Of a stretch of DNA of 64,000 nucleotides, positions 11,632 to 21,378 are shown in pieces. This stretch comes from Lepidodermella squamata. Its lineage: Eukaryota > Gastrotricha. Every line of letters starts with the position of its first letter. The first letter of the stretch is position 1. The stretch lies in assembly GCA_047495785.1 (NCBI GenBank), contig JBLDXI010000021.1, positions 1,178,001-1,242,000 on the forward strand, in the 5' to 3' direction. Position numbers and translations under genes: made by a program. The notes under the pieces are model-generated. The model saw only the letters and a list, made by a program, of their open reading frames with translations. It made no database searches and was not told the DNA's origin.

Positions 11632-12069
11632 TCACTTCTTAAAAAGTCGCTTAGGTTTCGGCGCTGGTTGTATTTTGCCCATGTTCGAGCAAAACAGACG
11701 AAACAAAATACGGCGTTCCTGCTTGGCAGCACCGCTGTTGCGATTGTGATCGGGGTCAAGGCGGTATCGATTGCTCATAAGCACGCGAGGCTCGAGATCG
11801 TAATAGGCCGCCACCTCCTCGTCGGTTGTAGGTGTTTTCGGGTGGATGCGATGATCGGGATGCTGAAATATAAAATAACAGAGCCAATTAAAAAATTTAG
11901 AGTGAATTTAGAGTGAAATTACCTCTTCAACCTTTTTGCATGGCGACTTTTGGCGATCAGCTACAACGCGGGGCTGTCGCCGTTGCTTGGGGGTACTGGG
12001 AGGCGCCTTCAGTTTTCGCTCCATTATGTCAACTTTACGACGGGGACGCTTATTAGACACCGAAGACAT
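11632..12069 (-). CDS. Small basic protein of unknown function (element cargo)
   Basis: Two exons, 12069-11923 and 11862-11632, give a 125-residue protein; the intron is 60 bp with clean GT-AG ends and a T-rich acceptor. The N-terminus is strongly basic (SNKRPRRKVDIMERKLKAPP), suggesting nuclear localisation or DNA binding. The C-terminal exon contains TDEEVAAYYDLEPRVLMSNR and ends in a basic KPKRLFKK tail. No family recognised. It lies head to tail with the gene at 12130-12720 and could be a separate gene or its downstream part. Confidence 0.5.
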
Positions 12070-12129
12070 AACGTCGATATAGATATGTAAATAAAATGAG
12101 GAGATTCTAAAATAAATAAAAAACAGATT

Positions 12130-12720
12130 TCAGACTCGAACTGAATTGAGACGAATAATAGCCTTGCAAATGGCCTGAGGCGAGTTTTCAATTATGAGTT
12201 TTTTCATAGAGAAAGATACATTATTAACAAGGCTGGTTCTAGTGTTTCTTTTCAGAGCGAAAAGCGAGACGACAATATCGAAACGACGGAATATCTCTGC
12301 AAGATGTTCGGCCGAAATGCGAATGTAGCGCTTTTTCTCGCTACAAAATTCACAAATTTTAATCGTAATCGCGCATTAGTCACCGTTTACCCACCTTTTA
12401 AAAATTTCCTGCTGAGCCAACTTACCTGCGGGAAAAACGCAATGACGGGCTACGACCTTGAGCTGATTCAGCATTGGCTTAGCTGCATCGCGGTTGAGCT
12501 GGGTTTCGAGTGCTAAAACCACTTGATTGGCCAGGAATAGCATCTCTTTTCGGCGATCAAAAACAGCGAAAGGATCGAACAGCTGGAGTTCAAGGACGCG
12601 AACGAGCCGCACTTGTTGCTGTTTCTTTAAGTAATCGTCGACGCGCCGAAATTCAGTCACGGCAGAGCCATAAATCACAGGCTTCTTCAAAGTTGCGCGC
12701 TCCCGCAAACAATAGGCCAT
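12130..12720 (-). CDS. Unknown protein (element cargo), two exons
   Basis: Exon 12720-12426 starts MAYCLRERATLKKPVIYGS and ends at a good donor (CCGCAG|GTAAGT). The best in-frame continuation is 12296-12130 (acceptor CTTGCAG), giving 153 residues with EIFRRFDIVVSLFALKRN. The first exon looks helical (VRLVRVLELQLFDPFAVFDR, FLANQVVLALETQLN). The acceptor choice is uncertain because the frame is also open upstream of 12296 (EKKRYIRISAEHLAEIF). No family recognised. ATG and stop are intact. Confidence 0.4.
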
Positions 12721-13651
12721 AATTAAGGTGGATAATCAACAACAACTAAGGATGAAAAAGATACTTATAAAAATATTTATTAAGGCGTCTAATTAACGCA
12801 ATAGATAAATCGGAACAGGAGTCGAAGCGAGCGCAACAACGAATTTATAAAAAAATTGGGCGCGCAACTTAGGTAATTTGGTTGATAAAATGAGCGCATT
12901 TAGCGAGCGGATAGGAAATATCAAGCGTTTTGGCGCATGGGCCTACAAATACGCGCAAGCGCAATTCAATTAAACGAGATCTGAGGCGCGGAAAGCGAGA
13001 GAATTAATAATACTGCTTGGACCGCGCACGTATAGCAGTAACTCTTCGCGAAGCGATGTATTAATCTACAATCGAAAAACGAGGGCAATGATTTCGACAA
13101 TGAGTCGAAGCTGATTGGCGTATAATTTTAATATATTATTGCTACTACAAAACAGCCGGCGCCTAACAGGTGTAAATGGCGGCGATGATTCCGCTGCTAT
13201 GATAGCGGTGATTATAGATCAAACACCTAGTCAACCTTTTGATTCGGCTAAATAACACCGCTGTTTGATAAGTAAACAGGCGCGTTACAATCCATCCCTA
13301 GCGCGCACGCAAACACAAGTAGATGCACGCACGAACACGAACAGGTGCGCTCGGGCCTCGAAACCAAAATTCGACCACGGAAAACCACGGAAAGGTGTGA
13401 AAAAAGTAAGAACAATGCAGCTGGTTGACGCTGACAATAAGGCGTGAATTGAAATGAATAGAAGATGTGTGTGGCTATACAATAGCTATTCTACAGATCG
13501 CGCACAACAGCACTCGCTCACGCCGTAGCTGTTCCAGGTGTCAATCGATGATAAAATCATGTGTTGCTATTCTCGTCCCGAAATTGAATTGAAAAAAACG
13601 AAGTACACGTGAAAATAGGAAAATTATTCTTTCAATCGCAATTTTGAAAAA
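12721..13651. other. Gene-free interval between divergent cargo genes
   Basis: About 930 bp separating the minus-strand gene ending at 12720 from the plus-strand gene at 13652, so it should contain two outward promoters. Rich in GCGC-type stretches (12820-13060) and A-rich tracts. A CACGCAC/GCACGC cluster is at 13305-13345. No exon was convincing. Confidence 0.5.
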
Positions 13652-14080
13652 ATGCCAAGAACCCCTGAGCAATTGCTTGAACACAAAATTAGAATGCGAG
13701 TGTATCGCGCTAACCGCTCTGCTGAGAAAATAGCCGCGGATCAAGAACGCGATAGACTGCGAAAAGCGGCATTAACTGCCGCTACTGTAGAATCTGCGGA
13801 AAAGCGAGCGGCGGCAACAAAGCGAGGTTTGTTATAAAAATTACGTGTTTCAAATTATATTTTCTTTTTATCATTTTCAGCATTGGGTGATCAACCCGTT
13901 GTGACGTATATCGACGAAGATGACATTATTGACTGGGAGCAGCGGCCGGCTGTAAATTATAGCACTTGGGACCCGTTACCTCGATTTCAACTAGCTGGAT
14001 GTACAATTTCTCTAAAACCTTGTGATAACGCTGTCAGGCCAAAAAACACTCGTGAAATGAATAAAATAAACAATAATTGA
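13652..14080 (+). CDS. Small coiled-coil protein (element cargo)
   Basis: Exons 13652-13826 and 13881-14080 (54-bp intron, acceptor TTTTCAG) encode 124 residues. The N-terminus is a highly charged Arg/Ala/Glu helix (KIRMRVYRANRSAEKIAADQ, then ERDRLRKAALTAA), resembling basic repeat regions often seen at the N-termini of transposon-encoded proteins. The second exon is acidic then mixed (TYIDEDDIIDWEQRP, STWDPLPRF). No catalytic motif. It converges with the kleisin gene, with 190 bp between stops. Likely nucleic-acid-binding or an accessory factor of the element; this is inference. Confidence 0.5.
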
Positions 14081-14270
14081 GATAGATTGGTGCTTTTTCC
14101 TTCTGGTTATAGACGTGTAATATAGAACAAAAATCAAACGAAAATACCATCGTATATTTATTTTGCAGCTAGGGTGAAACTGGCGAGTCTTGAACAATTT
14201 AACAAAATTACAACACATCCACATTTTTCGTGAGGGCAAGTTTCAACATTACTCGCATTTGAAATCAAAA

Positions 14271-16080
14271 TCACACATGAAGAGAGGCGCACATAATCAA
14301 TTCAGAACCTTCAATATTGACAAGGATTTTTTCATTTTTCACAGCTAATAATAAGCCGAAGAACGCTTTCGAAACGTTTTTACGATCTAAATTATTCACG
14401 ACGTCATTGAAGCTGAGATTATTCGAGGCAACAAGGGAAGATAATTGATTATAGAAAAAGCGATCGCTATCATCGTCAAGTCGTAATAAACTGTGAAAAA
14501 TGTGCGAGCCAGCCGGAAACAAAGATTCATCATACGGTTGTACGCTAACAGACTCAATCTCAGTTTGTACCTCGGTGGCCTCAACAGCATCGGCCGTGGC
14601 TGAATTTTCACCATTATCGGGAAGACTCGGCATGAATGACGGTATAGATCTTTTCGCAACGGGAGCGAACCTTTGTAAAATTGAAGCAGCCGGTCGTTTC
14701 CGAGAATTTAGTTCGGAAATAGGTACAGTTGATGTCGGCGGTTCATGAGGCAAATCGATAGGAGCAGCTCCGACTTGAATAACTGGAACTGGCACCAGAG
14801 TCGCAGGAATGTTGTCAGATACAACGCAGCCTGAAAAAATTAAGTAGGATTAAATAAGTCACTAAATAAATTAATTTAATTTACCCTGAGGCCAGCTTTG
14901 ATCAGTTGTGAGATAACTAACAGGCTGAGGAGCTGAACTGGGAGGTAACGGATTCCGAAAACCTGAATAACGAATAATAAAATTATGAATATAAAACAGC
15001 GACTGGTTCAACTTACTAGGAATGAACAGAACGTTCTCGTCTTTTCCAGTGCTGGCCGGGCGGATGACTACTGCAGTAATAAATACAATCACGAAAAAAA
15101 TTGGTGAATAAAACAATTACCAGGCTCGTCGAACTTGGGTATATCCTCCGCCTTGGTTAAGAAAATCGGCAAATCTACAATAATTGAAAGGTGGTAGTTA
15201 TACACGAAATCTATTCATCACTTGTTACCTAAGGCACCAAAAAGCGTCTTCTGAAGACGATTGCAGACCTTGATGCTGGGTTGTCTGATAAGTTGAAGGG
15301 CGGGGACAAGGCGGTCTGACAGAAGACTGCCAACACGTTCGGTTCCTTTTGACCTCGTCGTGTGAAATTCCGTGTAGAATGGGTCAAGTTCAATCTCCTT
15401 CTCAAAGAAGGTGAGGGTTGTTGATGGCTGGAGAGGCTTCGACTCGAAGGCAGTTCGCTCATCCCATGCGAGGACTTCGTGAATAGTAAGCAGAGGTTCA
15501 GTCTTGAGTTTCATCTCTGCAAGAAGTTGGTTAAAAGGAAAAGCAGGAATAGCTGCAGCCTCGAAGATGGTCAAACCAAAGCCGTCATCAATAATCGGTT
15601 CTGCATCAATAGGGGCGATCGGATTTTCAGCCACGGAAGTCATGTCAGGGGTCAACCGAGGTAGCATTTCAAGCGGCTAAATAATTACCAAAGAATTAGG
15701 TGAACAATTCATAACTGCGAGCTTACCATATGCGAGGCAATAGCGTCAGAAATATCCGCACAACCAAGCTGAACAAGAGCGGTCGCCAGATAGGTGTTCG
15801 TATCGGGACGCTCCGCTCTCCGTCTAGACATATCTACTTGTAAAATGCACGAAGCATCATTAGCATCGTGAAACAGCCTGTCAATTTTCAGGCTGTAAGT
15901 GACACTAAGAGAATAAATTAACTGGCCTGAGGTTCGCAAGTCAAGATTTGGCAACGATTCGGCGCATTCACAGAGGGCCTTGATGTCGACATTGGCGATC
16001 AGGGAAGGCTCGATCGGCTGCTTAGCAATGGACTTGCGAAACACACGCCCGCGTAGGAACAATTCGAGTGAACTCATCAT
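14271..16080 (-). CDS. Kleisin-like protein (RAD21/REC8 type cohesin subunit)
   Basis: Six exons (16080-15727, 15676-15229, 15174-15121, 15070-15017, 14962-14885, 14830-14271) join into 515 codons plus stop. Residues ~1-90 resemble the Rad21/Rec8 N-terminal domain that contacts SMC3: LFLRGRVFRKSIAKQPIEPS, then the family hallmark LRTSGQLIYSLSVTYSLKID and a LFHDANDA block. The C-terminal ~80 residues (FHSLLRLDDDSDRFFYNQLS ... LSFNDVVNNLDRKNVSKAFF GLLLAVKNEKI) match the winged helix that binds the SMC1 head. The middle is Pro/Ser-rich and acidic, as in kleisins, where separase sites lie; none was pinned down. The length is close to REC8. Known kleisins close the SMC ring that holds sister chromatids. 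The gene lies inside the right inverted repeat of the 9.2-kb element and has no visible lesion. RAD21 versus REC8 cannot be decided here. Confidence 0.72.
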
Positions 16081-16306
16081 CGCAATAAGTTAATATCTAT
16101 GGGTAGAAGCAATACATGCGAAGGTAATGAGAACCAGCAAACTACAGCGTATGATCGATGTTGGCAGGCTTTAGCTAGGGCTTGATCGGAGAAGGGAGAA
16201 ATAGGTCATCGATGATCGCTGTCCTATACTCATCCTGAAGCATTCGACAGCCGCTATTTGTCAACCAACCCTGTTTTTAAATGGAATGATCAAGACAGAC
16301 TCGAAC

Positions 16307-16583
16307 AAGAATGCACATGCACCCTCAGCAATAGTAGACGGCAGACGTGAGAGTTAAACCCTCTTGGAACAGCTGGAGACGATAAACCGCGAAAGGACCA
16401 GCAACCCCGCAGCCCCGCAGCCCCGTTGCTATCAACGTCGCTAATTAATTTTTTTTATATTATTCCGATTAACAATATTATTATTTAATATAAAATATTT
16501 AATAAACAATTCAAAATAAACGTGACAGTCGCAGGGGATTTTCGGCCCGCAATATGGGCACTGATGACATTGATGACAGCATG
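16307..16583. repeat. Right terminal inverted repeat of the 9.2-kb element
   Basis: Reverse complement of 7380-7638, with the outermost end reading GATGACATTGATGACAGCATG. An internal GCAGCCCC duplication (16408-16424) is absent from the left arm. The kleisin gene starts about 230 bp inside this repeat. Confidence 0.8.
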
Positions 16584-16706
16584 CCAAAACTTGCCTTACA
16601 TCTACTTACATCAACGAAATTTCGACCATTTACATCCGCTTAGTTCCAAAAACCCGCAATTATTTGACTTTACACGGCTTGACTTCAAACATTTTACCCA
16701 AAAATT

Positions 16707-17453
16707 TCAGTTCGGGTCCATAAAAGTAATAAAAAATAAATGCTCAAACTCAACACATTTTTCTATTAACTGTTTTAGCATGAAGGTACAATCGCCTATG
16801 CCTTTACCTTCCATGAACCCATGTTGGTTGTCTTCTAAAATTTTCAAACTTTTAACCGAAATTTGCGTTCCAAAATACGCGCGTAACATTTTGCGACTAT
16901 GCTTATATTAGGCTTATTCCTCGGTAATTCGCACATTTTTTCAAGTCACCTTTCTTGGGTATCGGAATCAAAATTAGATTAAGAAAATCGTCAGAAACTC
17001 GCCTTTCCGTCCCAATTCGGTTAAGCAGTACATACAGCCACTCTGTTCCTATTTCTTCTTCCGATTTCCTATTTGCCATTAGCATCTCTTTACGCACCTC
17101 GTCTTGACCCGGTGATTTTCCAAGCTTCTCTTTTTTTAGGGCTTCTACTATTTCGTCGCGCGAGATGTTTTCCATGGTTTGTGCCGGTTCATTTACGGCT
17201 GAAAAATGAACAGCCGTCATTTTTCTAGCTGAGATTTATTTTCTACTTTTATGGTCAGTTCAACGCCATCTACTACTCCCATGAAATGTTGCCTCCATCT
17301 CCCCGCTACCTTCTCTGCTTCCGTCAAAATTTCGGCGATCTGTGAATCCACAACAAATTTGCGCGCATACTGTGGAATTAGTAGATAATCTATAAATGAT
17401 CTGCAAAAATAGCTTTTCGTTTCCACCTTCTTCCTTTTCTTGTTAGGTTCCAT
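16707..17453 (-). pseudogene. RTE-type LINE reverse-transcriptase fragment
   Basis: Minus-strand pieces in order: AGRWRQHFMGVVDGV near 17300, then IVEALKKEKLGKSPGQDEVR, LILIPIPKKGDLKKCANYRG ISLI near 16915, and after a stop DNQHGFMEGKGIGDCTFMLK QLIEKC near 16800. These are the standard landmarks of RTE/CR1-class non-LTR RTs: the RW..HF linker, K.PG.D, P.KKGD...NYR.I.L and GF..G.GT.D.IF. Stops and frame changes separate them, and the YxDD region is missing. It is a 5'-truncated, decayed insertion immediately right of the 9.2-kb element. Confidence 0.75.
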
Positions 17454-18521
17454 TGTTCGAAAATAAGTAAAACCACAGTTCGGGTAAAAAGTGTTGGCAA
17501 AATATTACTGATTTCTGCATGCAAAATCGGCATTATCAGTATCGTAAATATCGAAATCGCGGCGAGAGATAATATAAAACTACGCATATAAATAGGAAGG
17601 TCGAATAATCGTGATTTCCGAGCTTGGGGAAGTTTAGTCGACGGAAATCGCAAAAGCTGCTGCTGTTCAAGGCAGTGAACGGCCCATGGGCGCAGCTGTT
17701 CGACGTCGTAGTCGACGGTGGCCGGATCCCCCCGTGTAGAATTTCCGTCAGGATGGCAACCAGGTGGAAGCCGCAATCGCTGCCATTTTGTTTTTGCGGG
17801 CATGCGACAAAGTCAATGGCGAGGCGGCTTTTCGCGTCGCTCGAGCATAAAATCTACCATAAAATCATGAGAATGCACGTAACAATTAGCAATATAACAA
17901 TTTATCGTGACCGCGCATGCGCGCTGCAAGTGAGATCTCACTTGCGATCACAAATTGTCATGAAACGGCGCATATGCGGCGTTGCTTTGAATTCTCACTA
18001 GCAATCATGATATTTTGACATTTTTTTTATTCCTGATGACGATCACCTGTCTGCATCAACCTCAATCACTTCGAATCACTCTCATTGCCCTTTACTGGAA
18101 AGCAAAATAACCGCAGCTTTTTCAAAACCGTAATTTGAAAGACCGGAGAAAAGTTTGTAGTGGCCGAAGATGAGTTGATTAAACCTTCCTGCGGGCTCGC
18201 ATTATCGAAAACTTCACCTTGGTTGACCATGGGAGATGGGAGGATTGATCGGCTGTCTGTTTGAAGCCTCAGCGGCTGCAGCATTAGGAATAGAAGAGGG
18301 CGTTTCTACGCGCTTCTATATATTCCCATCCCTTTTATCGCGATTGGCGGGAAAGGGAAAAGGATTTTATGACGGCTACCATGCAGGTTGACAACAGGAA
18401 CTAACAAACGCCAAAATCAGTAGCAGACCACAACAAACGTCCAAATTTGTGGCGGATTAAACGTCATCCCGGGTAATGCCGGCATTGCAACTCATTTTTA
18501 TATAAATTGACCATAAATCGG
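17454..18521. other. Intergenic, no firm gene
   Basis: Contains the end of the LINE remnant and a small palindrome-rich patch around 17905-17945 (CGCGCATGCGCGC, AGTGAGATCTCACT). A 72-codon minus-strand frame at 18066-18284 starts MLQPLRLQTDSRSILPSPMV but has no recognisable domain. Nothing else stands out. Confidence 0.5.
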
Positions 18522-19286
18522 CTATCGTAAAACTGCATAGGAGATTAGAGCCGCGCTGGACCGCATTGCTGTAACACTAACAGCGACGTAACCTTGGGGG
18601 AATAGGAAATCGGACATAACCAATAACCGAATGGCTATACAACAAACAACGGTTGACTCTGACGACTGAGATATATTCAAATTTCGGAACTCGCGCTTTT
18701 TACGCCTTGATTTGCTCAGAATAACGTCCTCTAGCTGGCACACCGGTGGCACAATGTCCCAGATAGGCGAAACCTGGTGAATTTCTTGCCTGGTGAATTC
18801 ATCAACGTGTTCCAGTAACCGCCCTCCAGCGCGGAAATCAAGGCGTCCAAGCGCCCTTCATTCCATACCAAGTCGGCAAGAGCATACCAAGAGCATCCCT
18901 TCATTCTTCGCAGATTTGGCCGGTTTCGGATTGCCGAACTGCCCATCGTCGCCGGCCGGCACGAAAGCGGGGAATTGGTCCAAAATCGAATTACTCGGTT
19001 GATGCGATTGCTTTTTAGGACTTGGGACTTCGAAAATCAACGGCGGGGCTCGAGGTGGTTCAGGAGGCCATTGGTTTGGCATGGGCCTGCCTCATCGCTG
19101 CCTTGGTTGAAACAGAGGAGGTAAAGCAGGAGGAGCGAACCGCTGCAGCATCGGCTGTTGCATTTGATGCTGCATAGGTTGCTGCCGCATAGGCCGCTGC
19201 TGCTTTGATGGCTGCTGCATAGGCCGATGCATTGGCTGCTGGTCGACAACTGCATTCTGCTCATAAAAAAAATAGTTTCGCGTCAT
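18522..19286 (-). pseudogene. Gln/Pro-rich reading frame with two in-frame stops
   Basis: One minus-strand frame runs about 250 codons with only two TGA stops, near 19095 and 18857. It begins with a Gln/Met/Pro-rich low-complexity segment (QQPMHRPMQQPSKQQRPMRQ), continues as NQWPPEPPRAPPLIFEVPSP, NSILDQFPAFVPAGDD, then LLEHVDEFTRQEIHQVSPIW and a basic SKSRRKKREF. Such conserved-looking composition on both sides of each stop suggests a recently disabled gene, or small introns that I could not place. Gln-rich composition is typical of transcriptional co-regulators, but no domain was recognised. Confidence 0.4.
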
Positions 19287-20246
19287 TTTTTGACCATGAA
19301 AATGCTGTAATTCTTAGCGCAAAATAACTCGAAATATGTCGAGGTTAACCACGTTTTCCGAATGACGAAACAGAGCTATTGCCCACAATTATGGTCGTAC
19401 ATTAATTAGAGTAATTAAGGTCAATGAGGAAAATTGACGAGGATCGCGTCACGGTTTGATCACTATCGAGGCTCATCAAGACGGGGGGTGATTTGTCTTT
19501 GTCATTCACCTCGTGAAATCTCGTCTCCACTCGCCTACCGGCTCGTTCCGCCTCGATTTCACTCGTTTCATTCGTTTTACTCGATTTATATTTCGTGCTT
19601 CACTCAAATCAACTCTCATGGTAATCAACTCTCACTACTACTACTACCGATTTTTTCAAAAATGGGGCAGCATCGGAAGTCGAATGGAAGCAGCCTAGTT
19701 CTATTGTAGTAGGGAATGTCATTTTAGTGGTCCATTGGTGTCAGGGGTTTAGAATCAATTGAGGAGTTTCAAGAGAAAATCGGCAAAAAAATGTGCTTGG
19801 AATAAAATCCAAGAATTGCTACCGGTGTAAGTTCTGCGATCAGACGAAGGACGCAAGCCGCCTGCTGTTTCCAACCTTTGCGATGGCTGTGTTCCCTGTG
19901 TGACCGTGGCAGCATCTTTTGTTACGCGCAACGCCTTCGCAACAACGTCGAGTTGATGATTACTGGAACTAGCGCTGATGTTGGAGCCACATGCGAAGCT
20001 GAAGTGCCATGTCCGCGCTATCACTAGGGCTACGAACGCATGATGTCGAAGTATCCAGCTATCGCATATTTTCTTGAGGACGCCCTTCTTCAAGTCAAGT
20101 CAAGGTCACGGCCGCGTCAACAATCGTGTAAATGTGAACTAATACTTATCTACCTGATCGCGAGTGGGCAGTACGCACGCAAGCCTGGTCGTAATTCATA
20201 ACTTCACAATTATCTGTTTGACTGGTGTTATTCGTAGGCTAAACAG
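19287..20246. other. Intergenic, no gene seen
   Basis: Contains short open frames on both strands (for example a 112-codon minus frame at 19755-20093) without signal peptide, domain or splice support. Composition is ordinary. Nothing supported. Confidence 0.5.
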
Positions 20247-20900
20247 GGAGGAACTGTCACATGATCATCGTGCATATATTAAGTGTGCACTTGGTAGCCG
20301 ACTCCGCTTCACACGGAAACACGTTCGTGCCAAAACGCCCTCGTTGAATATCGATTAGAGACCTTTAGACTTTCGATTATATATAAGCCCTTGTGCTTTG
20401 ACGGATAGTTACCGATTGTTAGACCGGTTGTTAGATTTGTTGTTATACCTGTTAGACCTGATAGTTATCTTTTGTTATCAGTAAATAAAACAGCTGTGAG
20501 TTGTGGAATCTGCTGTCTCTTACCAGATTAGAACCCTGCTACATTTGATGTCAGAAGTAACTCTGGTTAAGAACGGCAGATCCTACAGTCAAGTTGGAAC
20601 CCGTGGAACCTGTCGAACTGGTCGAACCGACGGCAGTCAAATCTCCTGGAGATTTTGCAAAAGTCTAAACAATCGAGGCCTAAAAAGTAGACTGCAGCAA
20701 CCGTGCCGGAAATGGCGATGACGGCGTTGGCAATGGACAAGGCGATGATTTCAAGCTGATTCCGAGAATCAGTGGGGAATCATGGCACACCTTCGACAAC
20801 GAATGGCGACGGTTTGTGGACATCGTACAGTCTGTACTATGGCGGAGCATGTACGATTTTTCTAATCTGACCAGATTAGAATCCTGTTGCAGAATAAAAA
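20247..20900 (+). mobile_element. LTR-like remnant with primer-site-like block
   Basis: A ~300-bp stretch starts TGTCACATGATC, contains a TATATAAG promoter-like motif at about 20389-20396 and AATAAAACAGC near 20484, and ends CTGCTACA near 20545. Immediately after comes TTTGATGTCAGAAGTAACTC, similar to the TGGTGTCAGAAGTGGG-type primer-binding stretch common in Ty3/gypsy elements. Further on, a short frame reads RISGESWHTFDNEWRRFVDI, which could be the start of a gag-like protein. No second LTR or pol was found, so this is at most a 5' end of a retrotransposon. Confidence 0.4.
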
Positions 20901-20901
20901 C

Positions 20902-20942
20902 TCACAATTCCTTAGGTTATTTAATAACCTAAGGAATTGTGA
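20902..20942. repeat. Perfect palindrome, 20-bp arms, 1-nt centre
   Basis: TCACAATTCCTTAGGTTATT is followed by a single T and then its exact reverse complement. It ends about 70 bp before the start of the duplicated ACE-like unit (about 21012). It is followed by the imperfect palindrome CGTTATTACGTAACG. It can form a cruciform or transcript hairpin. There is no T-run after it and this is not a bacterial terminator context. Confidence 0.95.
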
Positions 20943-21011
20943 CGTTATTACGTAACGATCAATTTCTTTCGTTCATGTACGATTATAATTTTTCTCTTCA
21001 TTCAAGGGTAA

Positions 21012-21203
21012 ATTGAGAACATTTTCTACTTGCAATAGAGCATCGCAATTGAGAGTAGATTTTCCTACTTTGCCAGCCAGATGAATTTTTAGAAAATATT
21101 CTGCAAATACAGAATTATAGAGGAGTTCTTGGGCTATCGAATGCCGGTTTCCGGTTTCTGTAATTCCGAACGATTATCCTTGATTCGTGGCAAATTTTGT
21201 TAT
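21012..21203. repeat. ACE-upstream repeat, copy 2
   Basis: Matches 1707-1897 with few differences and lies at the same relative place, upstream of ACE-like gene 2. It marks the left edge of the duplicated unit that extends to about 23830. It may contain shared regulatory sequence, but no specific site can be named. Confidence 0.7.
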
Positions 21204-21378
21204 CTATTTTGTTATGTAAAAACGTGAAACAGATTATGACTCAACGGCGCACAATTTTTAGTTGCGTGCAAAGAACTGCTGCATAACACTTAATGCCCAT
21301 ATTTCGGGCAGTCGCAGCAGCCGCGGATTTCTGTTCTATTTTCCTATTTAATAGGACTACTTAATAGGAGACAATAAA

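Larger units (their letters stand above)
7380..16583. mobile_element. 9.2-kb DNA element with long inverted repeats and cargo genes
   Basis: The ends are inverted copies: 7380-7638 on the left and 16307-16583 on the right. The outermost ~70 bp are essentially identical (CATGCTGTCATCAATGTCAT, then CAGTGCCCATATTGCGGGCC), and divergence rises inward. Both ends are flanked by or begin with CATG, which could be a 4-bp palindromic target duplication or part of the repeat. Inside are a 752-residue transposase-like gene (+), unknown genes at 11632-12069 (-), 12130-12720 (-) and 13652-14080 (+), and a kleisin gene at 14271-16080 (-). Every gene lies between the repeats and none is obviously broken. 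Alternatively, two copies of a short repeat inserted around host genes. The transposase-like gene, close packing and matching ends favour one mobile unit. No named superfamily could be assigned with confidence. Confidence 0.65.

Noticed and set aside
14271-16080. Kleisin as a condensin (CAP-H) or ScpA-type protein
   Set aside because: The LRTSGQ N-terminal block and C-terminal winged-helix spacing fit RAD21/REC8 better than CAP-H; no bacterial ScpA features and the gene has six introns.
7380-16583. Maverick/Polinton or Helitron identity
   Set aside because: No DNA polymerase B, retroviral-type integrase, protease, packaging ATPase, Rep or helicase motifs were seen among its genes.
19755-20093. 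112-codon minus-strand frame
   Set aside because: No signal peptide, domain, splice sites or paralogue; composition is like intergenic DNA.
20902-20942. Rho-independent terminator
   Set aside because: Perfect hairpin but no U-tract, and the context is eukaryotic Pol II genes.
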